From Bondarzewia mesenterica (Eukaryota > Basidiomycota > Agaricomycetes > Russulales > Bondarzewiaceae), in assembly GCA_004802705.1 (NCBI GenBank), contig SGPL01000045.1, positions 16,602 through 80,601 on the forward strand: a stretch of DNA of 64,000 nucleotides, given 5' to 3'. The notes under the pieces are model-generated. The model saw nothing but the letters and a program-made list of their open reading frames with translations. It was not told the origin of the DNA and did not search any database. The position numbers and the translations under genes were made by a program. Below are positions 33,811 through 45,474 of the stretch, one piece after another. Position 1 is the stretch's first letter, and each line of letters starts with the position of its first letter.

Positions 33811-35218
33811 TCAGTGGTGCTTGTCCACCGGCGGGTTATAAACTGTTCATGGGTCAGAAAAGTAATAGTCAACACATCAATCCAAGATATGCTCGTGGGC
33901 AACACGTACAGATTTTCCTGTTCTTGAGGGGAGTCCACTTGAACCGCTTGACGTACAGACTGAGTGCGGTCAAAGCAGAGAAAAGGATGACGGCCTTAAT
34001 ACCGGCCTTCTTCCGCTCATCGTGCTCTGGCTCCGCAGCCCAGTTCAAGAATGTCGTGACGTCCTTGGCCATTTGGGCGGTAGTAGCAGGCGTGCCTAGA
34101 AAGGGCGGAACCAAGGTTCTAGCCCGACATGAAGCACGCAAATTTTATGCACATACCGTCGTCGAACTCAACAAGACCGTCAAAAATAACACGGGGCATA
34201 GAGATAGCACCACCTGGGAAGTAGGGGTTGTAGTTCATGCCATCGCGAATTTCGACACCGGCGGGAGCGTCAACATAGCCAGTCAACAAGGAGAAGAGGT
34301 AGTCCTGTGAACGAGACCTCGATCAACCTTGCCAAACTGATCAAAGGACATGACAACACGTACAGCACCACCGTGGCGAGCCTTGACTATCAAGGAAAGG
34401 TCAGGAGGGAGAGCACCACTGTTGGAAGCGCGAGCAGCCTCCTCATTGGGGTAAGGAGCGGGCATGTAATCAGAAAGCTTTCCAGGTCTCTGGAACATCT
34501 CGCCCTGGTCGTTCGGGCCATCCTCATACTCAACCTCCTCAGCCAAGGCCTTCACCTCATCGACAGTGTGGGACACGCCAACAAGATTGCGCCAAGCGAT
34601 GCGGTCGAGAGAGTGACACGCGGCACAGACATCACGGTAGACCAGGTAACCTCTCCGGATGCTATGACGCGTCGAAAGATATGAAAGAGGTGCGAAAGTG
34701 ATGGAGGTAAGCGGTGGTTCAGGAGTTGTGAGGGTGACAGGCGATTACCTGGCATGGTCGAACGAGTCGAACCAACCCTTGTTCGACCAGGGGTACGCAG
34801 GCGGGTGGAGACCATCCTCCGCTGGAGAAGATGCGTGCACTTCGCCGAGGAAGGGAAGGGCGCCGTAGAGGTGGGTGTACCAGGCTATCGAACCAGCGGT
34901 GAGCAAGGTCGCCGAAGCGAGGGTTGCACGGGAGTTCAAAAATGACTTCAACGCGATCAACACACGCCCTGACCCATCATCACGATTTAACTGCACAAAC
35001 CTGAGCAGCATTTGAAGATGCAGAGCCGGAGGACGCAAACCGGACCTGCTGCTGGCAACGGAGAGAAATTAGCAACATGACGCTCCTCATAGGCTCAGCA
35101 CGTCTGAAAGCGGTATGCTCACCGTGCCAGCGCGCGCAGTGGAGCGCACGGAGGTCGAGCGGGCTGCCACAAACGCGACAGACTTGTTGAGAGCGGCCGC
35201 AGGCAGCCTCGAGAGCAT
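33811..35218 (-). CDS. CYT1: Cytochrome c1, heme protein of respiratory complex III
   Basis: Carries electrons from the Rieske protein to cytochrome c in the inner mitochondrial membrane. The N-terminus (starts [16 protein letters not shown]) is a bipartite presequence rich in Ala, Arg and Ser, followed by a hydrophobic sorting segment ([20 protein letters not shown]). The heme c site is [14 protein letters not shown] (CxxCH). It is preceded by [15 protein letters not shown] and followed by [39 protein letters not shown] and [16 protein letters not shown]. The axial Met region is [10 protein letters not shown]. The C-terminal membrane anchor is [21 protein letters not shown] small last exon across a GT..AG intron adds [10 protein letters not shown] and the stop at 33811-33813. 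Confidence 0.96.
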
Positions 35219-36275
35219 TTTGGGAGGAGGATTTTGGGAGAAGGGGGGTGGTCACAACGTGACAGATTACTCGGGCGGGTCGAAACGGAAGTCTCCCAAG
35301 CCAATCACATTTCCCTCGTTTTGTTGCCGGCTGCCCCCGATGAACACCCTGCCAGTGTTGACATCAATAATTCGACTTACGCACGACGACATCTATGTTG
35401 ATGCCAGCCGAAGAAATGAATTGCCATTTACCAAACAAAAAACATATCGTCGTGCACGTACATTATTATGCCATCAATTCTAACTTATGGAAAACCCGTA
35501 TCCTGTAAGTATGTACTCGGGGTCCGAATAATTGTCTCATATTTTGGAATTTGAGCGCGCGTGAGCGCTTGAGCTCCAGGCTCCAGGTTTGATCGGTGCA
35601 GTAAAGGAGAACAGCTGAGCAAAGTGAATTGGAAACTTGTGTTACGGATCGTGGAGCATGTAGATCGACTACAAAATGGCCCTCCAATGTCGAGATTGCA
35701 ATATTGAAGAGCGACTGCTATCGTCTATGTAAGGTTGTACAGTGCTTGTACACACTTCCTTCGACGTACCTCAGGATATTTATGTCTGCTGCGCGTCAGT
35801 TACGGAACTCGATTATCCAACGTCCACTGCATCTCAGACCACCAAGCTAAAGTCTGCTAAAGTACGTTTTTGCAGCTCCAACGGATGCTGAATGAAGATT
35901 CTGCGGAATTAGAGCGGAAGCAAACTGGAGACGTCATTTTTTTTTTTTATCAAGACCAGCTGGAATGGCATGTTTGGAGGTGCAAAACGACTTGGAAAGA
36001 CAGCGATAGGCTTGCAGAACATGCTCATCAAATCCTATTTCATGAAAAAAATCAATCTGTATATCGTCCCGCCTGCGGAAAAATGGTGATTAAGAGATCC
36101 AAAAAGACAATATCATATCACGCCATAATCGTTACAAGACCGTGGCCTGACACCTCCAGAAGTCGAGACAAGAAGAAAAAGGGAATATGAACATGAAAAT
36201 ATTTAGAACGCCGTATGTGTCGAGGGCATCGTGTCGCGCAAGTCGTAATCGGACCAGACGCTGCCGTTCAAGCGC
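35219..36275. other. CYT1 promoter and about 1 kb with no gene seen
   Basis: The first 150 bases next to the CYT1 start carry promoter-type sequence including a CCAAT box. The rest, to 36275, is AT-rich (for example a T10 run near 35940) with only short random reading frames. Confidence 0.5.
35301..35305 (+). promoter_or_regulatory. CCAAT box upstream of CYT1
   Basis: CCAATCA lies 83 bases upstream of the CYT1 ATG. The HAP complex binds CCAAT in promoters of fungal respiratory genes including CYT1 of yeast; assignment here is by position and motif only. Confidence 0.45.
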
Positions 36276-36749
36276 TCAGAACAAACAATCACATAGCTCT
36301 GACAACCCGTATTCTCGTAAGCGACGGGGAAAATAAGACGGGGATACACAACACGCACCTTCCGCGCAGCAACACAAGCACATACCGGCCAAACACGCAG
36401 TGCATCCACCTCCGCCAGATGACTGCTGCGGTGCGGGTTGCTGACTAGAAAAACGAACAAGATGAAAGGGCGAGACATGAATACCCACCAGCTTTACGAG
36501 TTAAAGCGAAAACGTACACATAGACGGTCTGTGGTGGCGGTTGAGGTTGGTAGCCAGGCTGCCCACCGTAGCCCTGATACGCTTGCTGCGGCTGCTGGGG
36601 ACCACCATAGTAGCCTTGCGGGGGCGGACCACCTGGAGTTATTTCGATGCAAGTGCTCAGAGAGAAAGCCACTGCACATGAAACCGGAGCACACCTTGGG
36701 GAGGGTAGTATTGTTGTTGGCCACCGCCGTAATAATCTTTGTTGGACAT
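36276..36749 (-). CDS. Small Gln/Pro/Gly-rich CYSTM-type protein
   Basis: A 92-residue protein in four exons (36695-36749, 36518-36632, 36359-36444, 36276-36298; sum 279 nt). The N-terminus is rich in Tyr, Gln, Pro and Gly (MSNKDYYGGGQQQYYPPQGG, later QGYGGQPGYQPQPPP). The C-terminus is a cysteine-rich hydrophobic tail (GGCTACLAGMCLCCCAEELC then DCLF), the hallmark of the CYSTM family of tail-anchored or palmitoylated membrane proteins linked to stress tolerance. The last exon is only 23 nt; without it the conserved CAEEL tail would be lost. The exact role is unknown. Confidence 0.85.
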
Positions 36750-38260
36750 GATGCTGGATGGGAGAGTGAGTCCGTCGTGCGGCTAGGTTTTTATATATAG
36801 TATCGGCCGGACCGGCCATAAATAGTCTTCCGTCGGCCTGGCTTTTGCTGACCAACCAATCGTACCGCCACACCATCGCACAATGCACCTTACAGTCCCC
36901 TTCAAGTCCTCGATGCTGTGCGCGCTTTGCTTGGTCTCTTAAGCTGTGTCTATCTGCTATTTGTCTCCTGCTGCGCATGGGCTGTGTCTCCAGGACGAGA
37001 GCTTTGGGTCCCAGGCTTCAGTTCTGCTTGCCTCATGTCTGGGAACTTTCGGCCCATTTTTATGTCAGAATACCTTAATGCTCGATGCGATGCGCTGGGA
37101 CTAGATGCACGACCCACTCAATGCTTAGCGCGTATAAGGGTGGGATAGGAAAGGTTCTCAGATTCATAGCCAGGTGGGGCAGAAAGATAGACACAGGAGA
37201 GCACAGGGGGTTGCTCTATGCAGCTATAGCAGCACAGAACTGTTACCGGAAGCGTGAGTGCTTCCATTGACTGATCGCCGTCACGGTTTCATCTTCAGCT
37301 TGCAATGTCAATGCGTCAAATCCGAAGTTAGTGTGGCATGCCGAGCGCATCCTGGCATGTTACGAGGTAATCATGCATCCCGTTCATCCTCTGCGGTTTT
37401 TACGAGTACAGTATGTACACCCAGCCTTACCCTACAACAGTTTTAGCAATCAAAGTGCTGCAGTCGCACATCTCGTGTTTCGGTCGCGCCGGGCGAACGG
37501 CCGTGTCCCGTCTTGCGTCTCTGTTTGCCGCCGTCGATAAGTTTGGACATTTGTCACGTCCTGCTGGGTACGGGCCTTCAGTTGCCACTCCTCGTTCCCT
37601 CTCAACCTAACATGTTTCAGTGAACACCTGCATTTTTTTTCGCCGGGAAATGATGGTTGCTGATATAGACCCTACTTGTATCCAATCAATAAATGAGGAA
37701 GTTCAAGGCGCAAACTCGGTCTCTTTACTTGATTTGACTGACGAGCCGGCCACCACTTGAATGGAACAAGCCAAAGGGGTTACCTCATCTCGTTGTAAAC
37801 CATCCTGCACCTAAATCTAAATCAGAAGCCCTTCTACCAGACAATGACAGCACTCCGAGCTCTCGATGGGGACCCAACCTTCTAAATCAAGTATTTATCG
37901 TAGTTCAATACAGCGCGAGATCTCAGTCGTTCGCAAGGAATGAATTGTAGGATCCTCAGGTCTTCTTGATCGAAGCCTCACCACGAAGCCCGTCTGAGTC
38001 CAAGCAAGAAAAAGATCATGAATATTGACAGACAATATCTGCTGGGTAGTGTACAGCAGCAAGACCAAAAAGTCGAATATAAAATCGCAGCATGAGCGGG
38101 AAATTAAGACCGCAGGACGGTCTACTCGCAAAACGAATCCGAGTTTGGCGAAAGGAATGGACGTATGGGACGTAACAGAGCGTGGCGATCATTTTCTGTA
38201 TGAGAGAGCATTCAATGAGCGGCCGCGCTTCAGAAAAGAGAAGAACGAGAGCAATGAAAC
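36750..38260. other. 1.5-kb intergenic region
   Basis: The first about 150 bases are the promoter of the CYSTM gene, with tatatatag at about 36794. The rest shows only short, unrelated reading frames on both strands; no gene, tRNA or transposon was recognised. Confidence 0.45.
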
Positions 38261-39677
38261 TTAGAAAAGGCTCTCGTTGTGCCTAAGAGATCTAGAGGCA
38301 AAGGCATACATTCGAGCTCCTTGTTGTATGAAAAAATCAGTCAATTGGGTCTGTCCTATACATATTGGCATTATCAGAAGGGCAAGAAAAACAAAAGGAT
38401 ATTAGTAACTTACGAGGAGCCACGTAATTAGTGAGAGGCCGAATTTCGAATGGCCGAGTCCATGCCTGCGCCAGAACGGCACCACTGCCCCCGACACGCA
38501 CCATACCAGTCGCGGTCGTGCTTTGGAAAGAATATATGATCTCAGTGGACAGAGACAGACAGCGCAGAAAAATATCCACGAACCTGGATAACCGCATGAG
38601 CGTCACCTGTAGAGAATATCGTCCGCGCTGACGCACGCTGACGTCGGGAAAGAGAAAGTAAACCCCGGCGCGACCTTGCAAATTGCGCAAACTATGTGGT
38701 GAGGACACGAGGTTCCCATAGAGCAACCTGTTCGGCGGGAAATGACCGTCTTGGGGCATCTCGAGAGGCCTGAACCATCAGCGGCGTGCAGTGACAAGTG
38801 GGAGATCAGGAAGGGCAGGTCTGGCTCGCTTTTGGACAGAAGAATTTTCAGAAAACTTAGTGCGCTCCCGCCTAAGAAGTGGCTCGTCTCACTTTTCGAT
38901 AACGTTTCCTCGAAAATCACGAATGACCAGTTGTACGATAAGCGGGGGGGACAGTGGGAGGCGAGACAGCGCGGCTGACCCGAATTCGGCGGATGTCTCT
39001 GGTTGTTGGATGATTTCTAGGTGATATGTCCTGGACGATATGCGCGCGATCAGCCGGCACTAAATACAGATGCAAAGATGCAACTGGAAGAAATATCTAC
39101 CTGGCGTCCCCGTCAGAACCATAGGGGCTCGGAGATTGTTGAATGGAGACATCAGGCAAGATGTAATGTGAGAAAGACGCTGCATCAAGAGAACGCGAAT
39201 GTTGCCGGCCCCACGACGGGCCGCTACTGGTAGAACCAGTGTAATAAGGAATGGTTGTGCTTCTGGAAGAGGGTGGCCGATTACTTGTCGTGTAGCATCC
39301 GGTAAAGGTGTGATCTCTCACTGGAGAGTTATCGGGTGAGAGCTCAAGTTCAAGACCAAGGATGAGGTGTCCTCTACAGGTAGAGGCAGTCGGATTGGAA
39401 CAACAGTCTCGTTGAACAGAGTGGTGGTGAAGGGTGTGATGAAAATTCTCCAGGCGTCCTTTTAACCTCAAGATCAGATAGATAGATAGTGCTAATTTGG
39501 ATGGAAACAAGCTGAGCCAGTCTAGCGCCTACAAAAACAAATCAATAGTACACAATCTTAGTAAGCACTTCAGGGAAATAGAGAGCTTCTTACATGCCGA
39601 TCAGATAGCTTTCCAGACGTGCGCGTGATTGTTGTGGGAGGGCATTCAGTCTGTCCGTCGACATCGCGGAGTGGCAT
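38261..39677 (-). CDS. Velvet-domain transcriptional regulator
   Basis: Velvet factors bind DNA through an NF-kB-like fold and govern development and secondary metabolism. The domain reads ARTYHLEIIQQPETSAEFG, PPLIVQLVIRDFRGNVIE, EPDLPFLISHLSLHAADGS, NRLLYGNLVSSPHSLRNLQG, AGVYFLFPDVSVRQRGRYSL, GAVLAQAWTRPFEIRPLTNY and TQLTDFFIQQGARMYAFASR. Exons traced: 38261-38355, 38416-38520, 38584-38828, 38893-39030 and 39101 to about 39380. The exon 38584-38828 changes frame near 38761-38775 with no room for an intron, suggesting one missing base. The first exon is uncertain: an ATG at 39677 followed by a gtaaga donor near 39593 is the best candidate. The subtype (VeA, VelB, VosA) cannot be decided; the protein ends just after the domain. 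Confidence 0.85.
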
Positions 39678-40160
39678 ATGGCAAGAAGCCTTTTCGTCAC
39701 AGGTATTTTCGTTAAGCGAGACGTTAGCGAGACTCAATACTCGCAGGAAAGCGGCGAACATTCTGAGACCGCCTGAATGAATGATGCGGCCAGTTCAGAG
39801 GGGCATAAGGGGCGGATGGCGCCTGAAAAAGACACCCATACACCGCGTCATTATATACGAGCTTCACGAGAAGCGTGGCCAGAGAACCAATATATTTGAA
39901 GCAGAGAAATTGATGTGGCCAAGCTGAATAGTTGTGAATCTGACCAAACCGTTGGTCTGTCATGGGGAAAGCCGTATTCGCCCCGACGTAACCGGTACAG
40001 CGGGACCTGTATAAGCGCATCAAAACTATGTTCCCTTTTACTTACGAACGTTCACGGGGTCCCAAGCAAAGTGAGTTCATTGCAAATGATCGAGATGAAG
40101 AGCTGCGGTGAATGACATTAAGAGGAGTAGAATCCGAGAGATACAAAGAGTATGATTGAC
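39678..40160. other. Intergenic, velvet promoter and TIM23 terminator
   Basis: 483 bases. A minus-strand open stretch at 39724-40023 (contains FLCFKYIGSLATLLVKLVYN) could be extra 5' exon or random sequence. tatatacgag near 39852 is TATA-like. Confidence 0.4.
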
Positions 40161-41061
40161 TTAAACCCGTCTCTTCACATAGCTCCATGCACCTGCTAAT
40201 CCTGACATCAATGTAGCAGCTGCCAGTGCAGGTTTTACTCCGGCTAAATGAGCGAATAAAGTGAGATAGCCGAGATTCTGGAAAGAAAAACTCATACCGG
40301 TGGACTTGTAGAGGGCACCCGTCAGCGCACCCGCCGCCATACTTCCTGCCGTGTCATGCTTCCCCCGTATGGTATCAATGGTAGAGTTAATTCCGTTGTA
40401 AGCCAATGCTGTATGACAAATAGTCAGTGGAGAACAAAAGAGACGGCGAATGGGGTAGTAAGCCGACCTAACACGCCGGCTGAATTGCCCAAGAATGTTC
40501 CCCTTCGTGTAATAGCATTGAGGACGCTGTTGATTCGCAGCCTCGTATTAGAAACTGCCAGCGGTCGGCGTGCGCCCTCTCGCAATCCCCATGTACCACC
40601 GAGGGCCAGACCTAGGGAATGAGGGTGAGCATGTGATGAGCAAAGACAATAAGATGGGAGATAAGGTGAGAGACCGGGGAATTTAAAGGCGAGCGAAAGA
40701 GCGACAGATAGGGTAGGTGGTAAAAGGATGATTGGAAGAAAGTGGTAGGCATACCTCCGAGGTACATAGTCCCTGTGCCGTAGCACAGATCATCGCTCCA
40801 TCCCCTAGAAGGGACTGCTGTCCCTGAGCCAGGCAGTTCGCTGGTCTTATCATCATCCAGTAAAAGATAGTCTAGTTGGTCGCCCAAACCAGCCAACGGG
40901 TGTAGTTTTGCAGGGTCGTATGCCCCCAGAAGGACATCGGATGCCGATACGGATTCGGGGAGAGCGGTAGGGCCTTCTGAACGAGAGAACGAGGCATTGC
41001 GAAGGAATTCGGTAGGATCTTGCGAGGAAGAGGGAGATTTCTGCGAGTCCGAAGACGACAT
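40161..41061 (-). CDS. TIM23: Mitochondrial inner-membrane translocase subunit Tim23
   Basis: The channel subunit of the TIM23 complex importing presequence proteins. The hydrophilic, Ser-rich N-terminal domain contains SASDVLLGAYDPAKLHPLAG and LDYLLLDDDK, matching the intermembrane-space part of Tim23. The Tim17/22/23 membrane domain follows: DLCYGTGTMYLGG, LALGGTWGLREGARR, RINSVLNAITRRGTFLGNSA, GVLALAYNGINSTIDTIRGK and HDTAGSMAAGALTGALYKST, then GVKPALAAATLMSGLAGAW. An intron between YKST and AGVKPALAA is likely. The start is the ATG at 41061, only 257 bases from the next divergent gene. Confidence 0.92.
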
Positions 41062-41318
41062 TATGAGGTATTAGAGAGAAGTAGTAGAAAGGAAGAGACA
41101 ATGAAGGATGGCAGTCGTCGTCGTCTGACACGACGGAGAGCACAAATCACGTCTGTGGAGGCCAATTTTTTGAAGCGGCGCGGCGGTCTGAGTGTCAAAC
41201 CGGCGAAATAGCCGAACACCTGGAAAGGGGAAGATGTGGCGTTTGGACGAGTGTCGAGCTGCGTAGACAATAAGCTCTGGTTTGCTCTTCCGACACTTAT
41301 CCTCCACGAAACTCAAAT
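41062..41318. promoter_or_regulatory. Bidirectional promoter, TIM23 / mitochondrial TPR gene
   Basis: 257 bases between divergent ATGs of two genes for mitochondrial proteins, so shared control is plausible. No motif could be named. Confidence 0.45.
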
Positions 41319-42455
41319 ATGACTTTCTCGTCTATTTCACTCTCTCGAACTCTCGCGCGAAGGCCGCTGTCCGAGGCCGCACACTCAGCTTTTCCGACAA
41401 GATTACCCTGCCGCCTTAGGTTTTTACACTCCCTCAGGGTCACGACTCATTCCTCTAGCCAGTTCCAACCATATTCGTCACGTCTCTTGTCCAATCTCCC
41501 GGCGCGTCCTCATGCATCATGTCTTCCTGGCTCTCAGCGTGAGTAACTCGTGCGAAGAAGCTGCCTGAGCTGTGACTAATTTACCCAATCCCAATTGTTT
41601 TCCACCTCAGGCTGGGCGACTTCCACGACTCCGCATTCCACAGCGTCTGATCCCGCCGAGGTTGAGGCCCTCCAATGCCTAGAACAGGGTACTCAGAAGC
41701 TCGAGGAGGGGGACGTACAAGGGGCGAAGGAGTTGTATAAGCGCAGCGTTGAAATTAAACGTAATGCTAGCTCCCTCTTCAACCTAGGCGTTACTCACTA
41801 TCACCTTAGTAAGTCTTTCGCACAGTCTGCATCGACAATTGACCCACGATAAATATCAGAGGAATTCAACGAGGCTATTGACGCCTGGAAAGAATCCATA
41901 GAGCTCCAACCGAACAGCCCAGATGCTCATACTAGTAAGTCTTACAGATCAAATGGCCCTCATAACTCATGGGTTGCACAGATTTGGCCAGCGCCTACAT
42001 AATATCACCTGTTGCCCGGCCCGATCTTGCTCTCAAACATCTCCAGTACGTATTCTGATCTTATGCTCCATCTCGATGACCGATCGCCCTCTTATTCCAG
42101 TATTGCCGCATCACTTGCCCCCGAAGATGCTGAAATTGCATTCAACCTTGCCGCCGTTCTTGAGGCTTGTGAGTTTTCTTCTATCTCTCTTATTGTCTTG
42201 GACGTATGATGACGATGGTGCAGGTGGGCGTCTTGAAGAAGCTCTCGAATACTATAAACGCAGCAGAGACTTCGGTGTCGACCGTGCGGCGATGCACATC
42301 CGGAATGTGCGTAATCTACCTCCACTCTCACCGCCAAAGGCCTGTAATGACAAATATTTAATCATCACATTTGGCAGGTCGGTGCGAAAATCTTGGGCCA
42401 AAAGCTCAAAGCAGAGGAAGAAGCTGCGAAGAAGTCAAATTCGGATTCTTCCTAA
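41319..42455 (+). CDS. Mitochondrially targeted TPR protein
   Basis: The N-terminal about 75 residues are rich in Arg, Ser and Leu and lack acids apart from one Glu (starts MTFSSISLSRTLARRPLSE), a strong mitochondrial presequence. After an intron at 41539-41610 the mature part begins WATSTTPHS and contains tandem TPR helices: EVEALQCLEQGTQKLEEGDV, AKELYKRSVEIKRNASSLFN, FNEAIDAWKESIELQPNSPD, DLALKHLQIAASLAPEDAEI and RLEEALEYYKRSRDFGVDRA. It ends in a charged tail (KLKAEEEAAKKSNSDSS). Six short exons. Molecular role unknown; probably a matrix or inner-membrane scaffold. Divergent from TIM23. Confidence 0.85.
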
Positions 42456-42787
42456 CAACACGGTTCACTCCCGCCCAAGTACTGGGACCCACACTTGCTA
42501 TTGTCTTGCAGCTCATTCATAGAACATATCGAATCTAACACTGTCCATACATGTACACATTCCATGCTGCCCGTGTCCCTACGGCCGAGTTAAGGAATCT
42601 AAATGACTCCCGTCCGCACCGCTACCTATTTCCGTTCCGTTCATCTCCCGATGTCAAACGGGACAGAAGCGCACAAGTCATAACCGGATATTCCCTTCCT
42701 TTCGCAGCGCTGCGAAAAGCAGGGGAAAGCGATTGACACAGGGGGGGCAGGGGGATGTCGCACACGAATGTATCACACCATGTGCGC
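42456..42787. other. Convergent intergenic region
   Basis: 332 bases between convergent stops, holding two 3'UTRs; no gene was seen. Confidence 0.45.
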
Positions 42788-43965
42788 TCACTCGAGCGTG
42801 AGCGGATCCTGCGCGGACCCACTTCCCCGCCAGCTTGGCCCACTCGCTGCCCCACCACCCCCACCCACACGTCCCGACTGCCCTTGCCCTCTTTCATGGG
42901 TGTTCCAGCGTGCTCCGCGGACGTATGTCCCGTAACTCGAGGCATAACTATGGACCGAAGCCGCACCGCGGCTCGTCCAACCCCCTCGACTGGCCCTGTG
43001 CGACGTGTTCGAAGGCCACGGGCTATGACCGAGATAGGAGGTAGATGCACGACTTCCAAAGCCTCGTGGCCGATTTGCGCTACCCATTTCCCTCCGACTG
43101 GAAAAGAATTCTGTGATACGGGGCTCTCCGGGAAGTGCGGCCGCGACATCGACGAATGGTGAGTCTCGCACGCGCTGGATGATGCTGAGAACATCTCCGC
43201 GGGTGTAGTCCGCCGATGGGTGATCTGACGGTACAATTGTGATGAGGCGCTCGAACCCTTCGTGGGGATGCGGCTGCTCGAATGTTGACGCAAAGCGCTC
43301 CAACACTCGGAGACCGGTGACAACATCCCTTATTGTGGGGTGATCTCTTCCTGCATGAACAAGAAGAAATAAGAGACGGGAACCTATTGACAGCTATGAG
43401 AACGGGGACGCACGATCTTTCAGTCGCGAGACACAGACCTGAGTGACATGTCAGTAAGAACATTGGGACGATATATCTCACGTGTGTTGAAGCCGAAATT
43501 TTACTCACATCGTGAGGAGTATCGAAGAATATGACCCAGGCAGCAGTGCCCGGAAATTCGCGAGCGATGTTTATCCAATGAGACCTTTGTCTATGAGAAT
43601 CCATGAGCGCTATAGTAGCAGCCAACATAATTATGGGTAAGTGACTCACACAGCGTCGACGTTGGTCCGGTCAATGCAAACCGACAGCCCTTCGTGGAGG
43701 CTTCTCCTGGCTAGACTTTCGACCTTTCGTCTGTCACCCAGCTCATCTTGACTGCATCTGACAAAGTCTGGGAAGTGCTCCTGAAGCGCCTCGGCGAACG
43801 CAGACTACCATCATAGCAGGTCACATCGACTTCAATGCTGCATAGTGATGGCAATTGTAAAATAGGGAAAGTTACCTTGCCTGAACCTATTAATCCGACC
43901 AGGATTAATACGACTCTTTGATCCACTACGCCAACATTGATTCCTGAATCCGCGACGCTTGACAT
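42788..43965 (-). CDS. PNK-like P-loop kinase (AAA_33 type)
   Basis: Begins MSSVADSGINVGVVDQRVV, then a Walker A loop (LILVGLIGSGKSTFAEALQE) split by an intron after GSGK. Next come HFPDFVRCSQDELGDRRKVE and SVCIDRTNVDAVQRSHW, which are the second phosphotransfer signatures of the polynucleotide-kinase family. FPGTAAWVIFFDTP forms a core strand. The middle part has FERLITIVPSDHPSADYTRG. The tail of about 100 residues is Ser/Gly/Arg-rich (RASRGGWTSRGAASVHSYAS), typical of a disordered or RNA-binding extension. The 3'-phosphatase domain of true PNKP is absent. The substrate could be DNA, RNA or a small molecule. Confidence 0.8.
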
Positions 43966-45042
43966 CCTGCAGCAAAAGGATGGCCCGTCAGTAACTTTTA
44001 CTTATGTGGATGGAGGCGTTTATTACTGTAGCCCGTCACTAGCGCGATGTAACTTACATCAATGTTGTTGACTACTTACAATACAGTAGGAGGCGCTCAG
44101 GTTTATTTCCAAGTAAGGCTAATTTCTTCAGATCAGAACTGATTGATGACTGTTAGTATTATTATGGCACGATTGATGTCGAATTTCAGTACCATTATGT
44201 ACAATATGTAGCACTATTGTTTTGAAGCAAGCCTGTTGACTATGAGTGGTCAAATTGTCGATTTCGCCTTCGAAGCTCTCGATGTTGAAATACTCAAGTT
44301 TGGGCTGGTCAGTTGGAGATGCATTGAGAGATAGCGCCGTTACGAGAGATCCTAGAAAGTTTAACATCTTACTCCCGATTACTTGGAGCTAGTATGTATC
44401 TGAGCTGTGCTCGAGGATGTCATCTTTGAGACTGCAGTTGAACCAAATTGCATCGGTTCGGACGATAACCAAAACCACAGCGGCTAGATTACTTGAAGGT
44501 ATACTATCGTAGATAAATCCAGGGGGATGACAATACAGGCTAGTCCCGATGGCTGTCAAACTCAAGACACGCGAAGGTGGCATAGAATGAGAGATAGAAA
44601 CACGGGAAAAGGACATGGACGACAACAATTCAATGGATTCTCGTCATCGGCTGGACCAACTGTTAGGTGGACTCATCAGTCGCCGAAAAACCATATGACC
44701 TCCTTAAGCGATTGACAAAACCCATCGACTCAAATTGGAGAGCGGGGAACTGAGGGGAGATAAAGAGGGCTCCATGGAGGAGGAACTCCACACCACAAGC
44801 ACAACGCACATGGATTCCCTGTATCAGCTGCACTTCATTAAAGCGCTGGTGTACTTCACAATCAGTCCCTGCTGCTACAGGGGTGTAGCATGTACCCTGC
44901 TGACCTGTAGGTATGCGTGAATTCGTTACGTGTGAACCGGGAAAGACATGCAGCGAAAAACCCGGTCGCGTAACAAAGAGAAGAATAGATCAAAAGGAGG
45001 GACAAAAAAAAGCTTGAGATTCACACTGTCAAACCTCCAGAC
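43966..45042. other. Unresolved region with weak coding signal
   Basis: Minus-strand open stretches at 44128-44367 and 44389-44628 and a stretch near 44700-44860 (IHVRCACGVEFLLHG) could belong to the doubtful gene upstream (45043-45474), but no consistent exon chain was found. On the CDS side, the first about 100 bases are the promoter of the P-loop kinase. Confidence 0.3.
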
Positions 45043-45474
45043 TTACTGAGAACCGAGACGTTGTGACGCATGAGAGGTCAACCACACAGAACTGTCTTCT
45101 GTGTAGGTCGCTACGGAGACTAAGGTCAACCGGTCACCGCTCATCACACAGAGCAGCGTCAATGACTTGCTTGGAGTCATCACGGCACGCATTGGCCTGG
45201 CGTTGAAAATGCCACGAAACTCAATGGACTCGCTGACTGTATCATAGGGGTATGTCGGAAGTTCGGTTGAATATTAGAAGATATTGATCGCAATAGCGTG
45301 AGTGCTACGAATCACGGTATGAATATTTGCACTCACCTCGTGATGGTTCCACCTAAAGTGTTCCGTAACAGTTCCCAGAGCTGTGCGCTGAGGAGGCGCG
45401 TATACCCTCACCAGTGGAAAATCACCCAAGGTGTGGAGGCCTTGGATCATTGCAGAAGCGGCCAGGTCGACCAT
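45043..45474 (-). CDS. Doubtful hypothetical gene
   Basis: Two protein-like segments read leftwards: MVDLAASAMIQGLHTLGDFP with LVRVYAPPQRTALG and EHFRWNHHE, then PYDTVSESIEFRGIFNARPM and SLTLLCVMSGDRLTLVSVAT. A gtgagt donor follows WNHHE and a tacag acceptor precedes the second segment, though the phase does not match perfectly. The reading may continue further left (to about 44.1 kb). No family was recognised. It could be a fragment of a larger, decayed gene. Confidence 0.35.

Noticed and set aside
42755..43162. Open frame on the + strand opposite the P-loop kinase
   Set aside because: It is a shadow of the minus-strand kinase tail; the composition mirrors its GC-rich codons and no start context or homology is evident.
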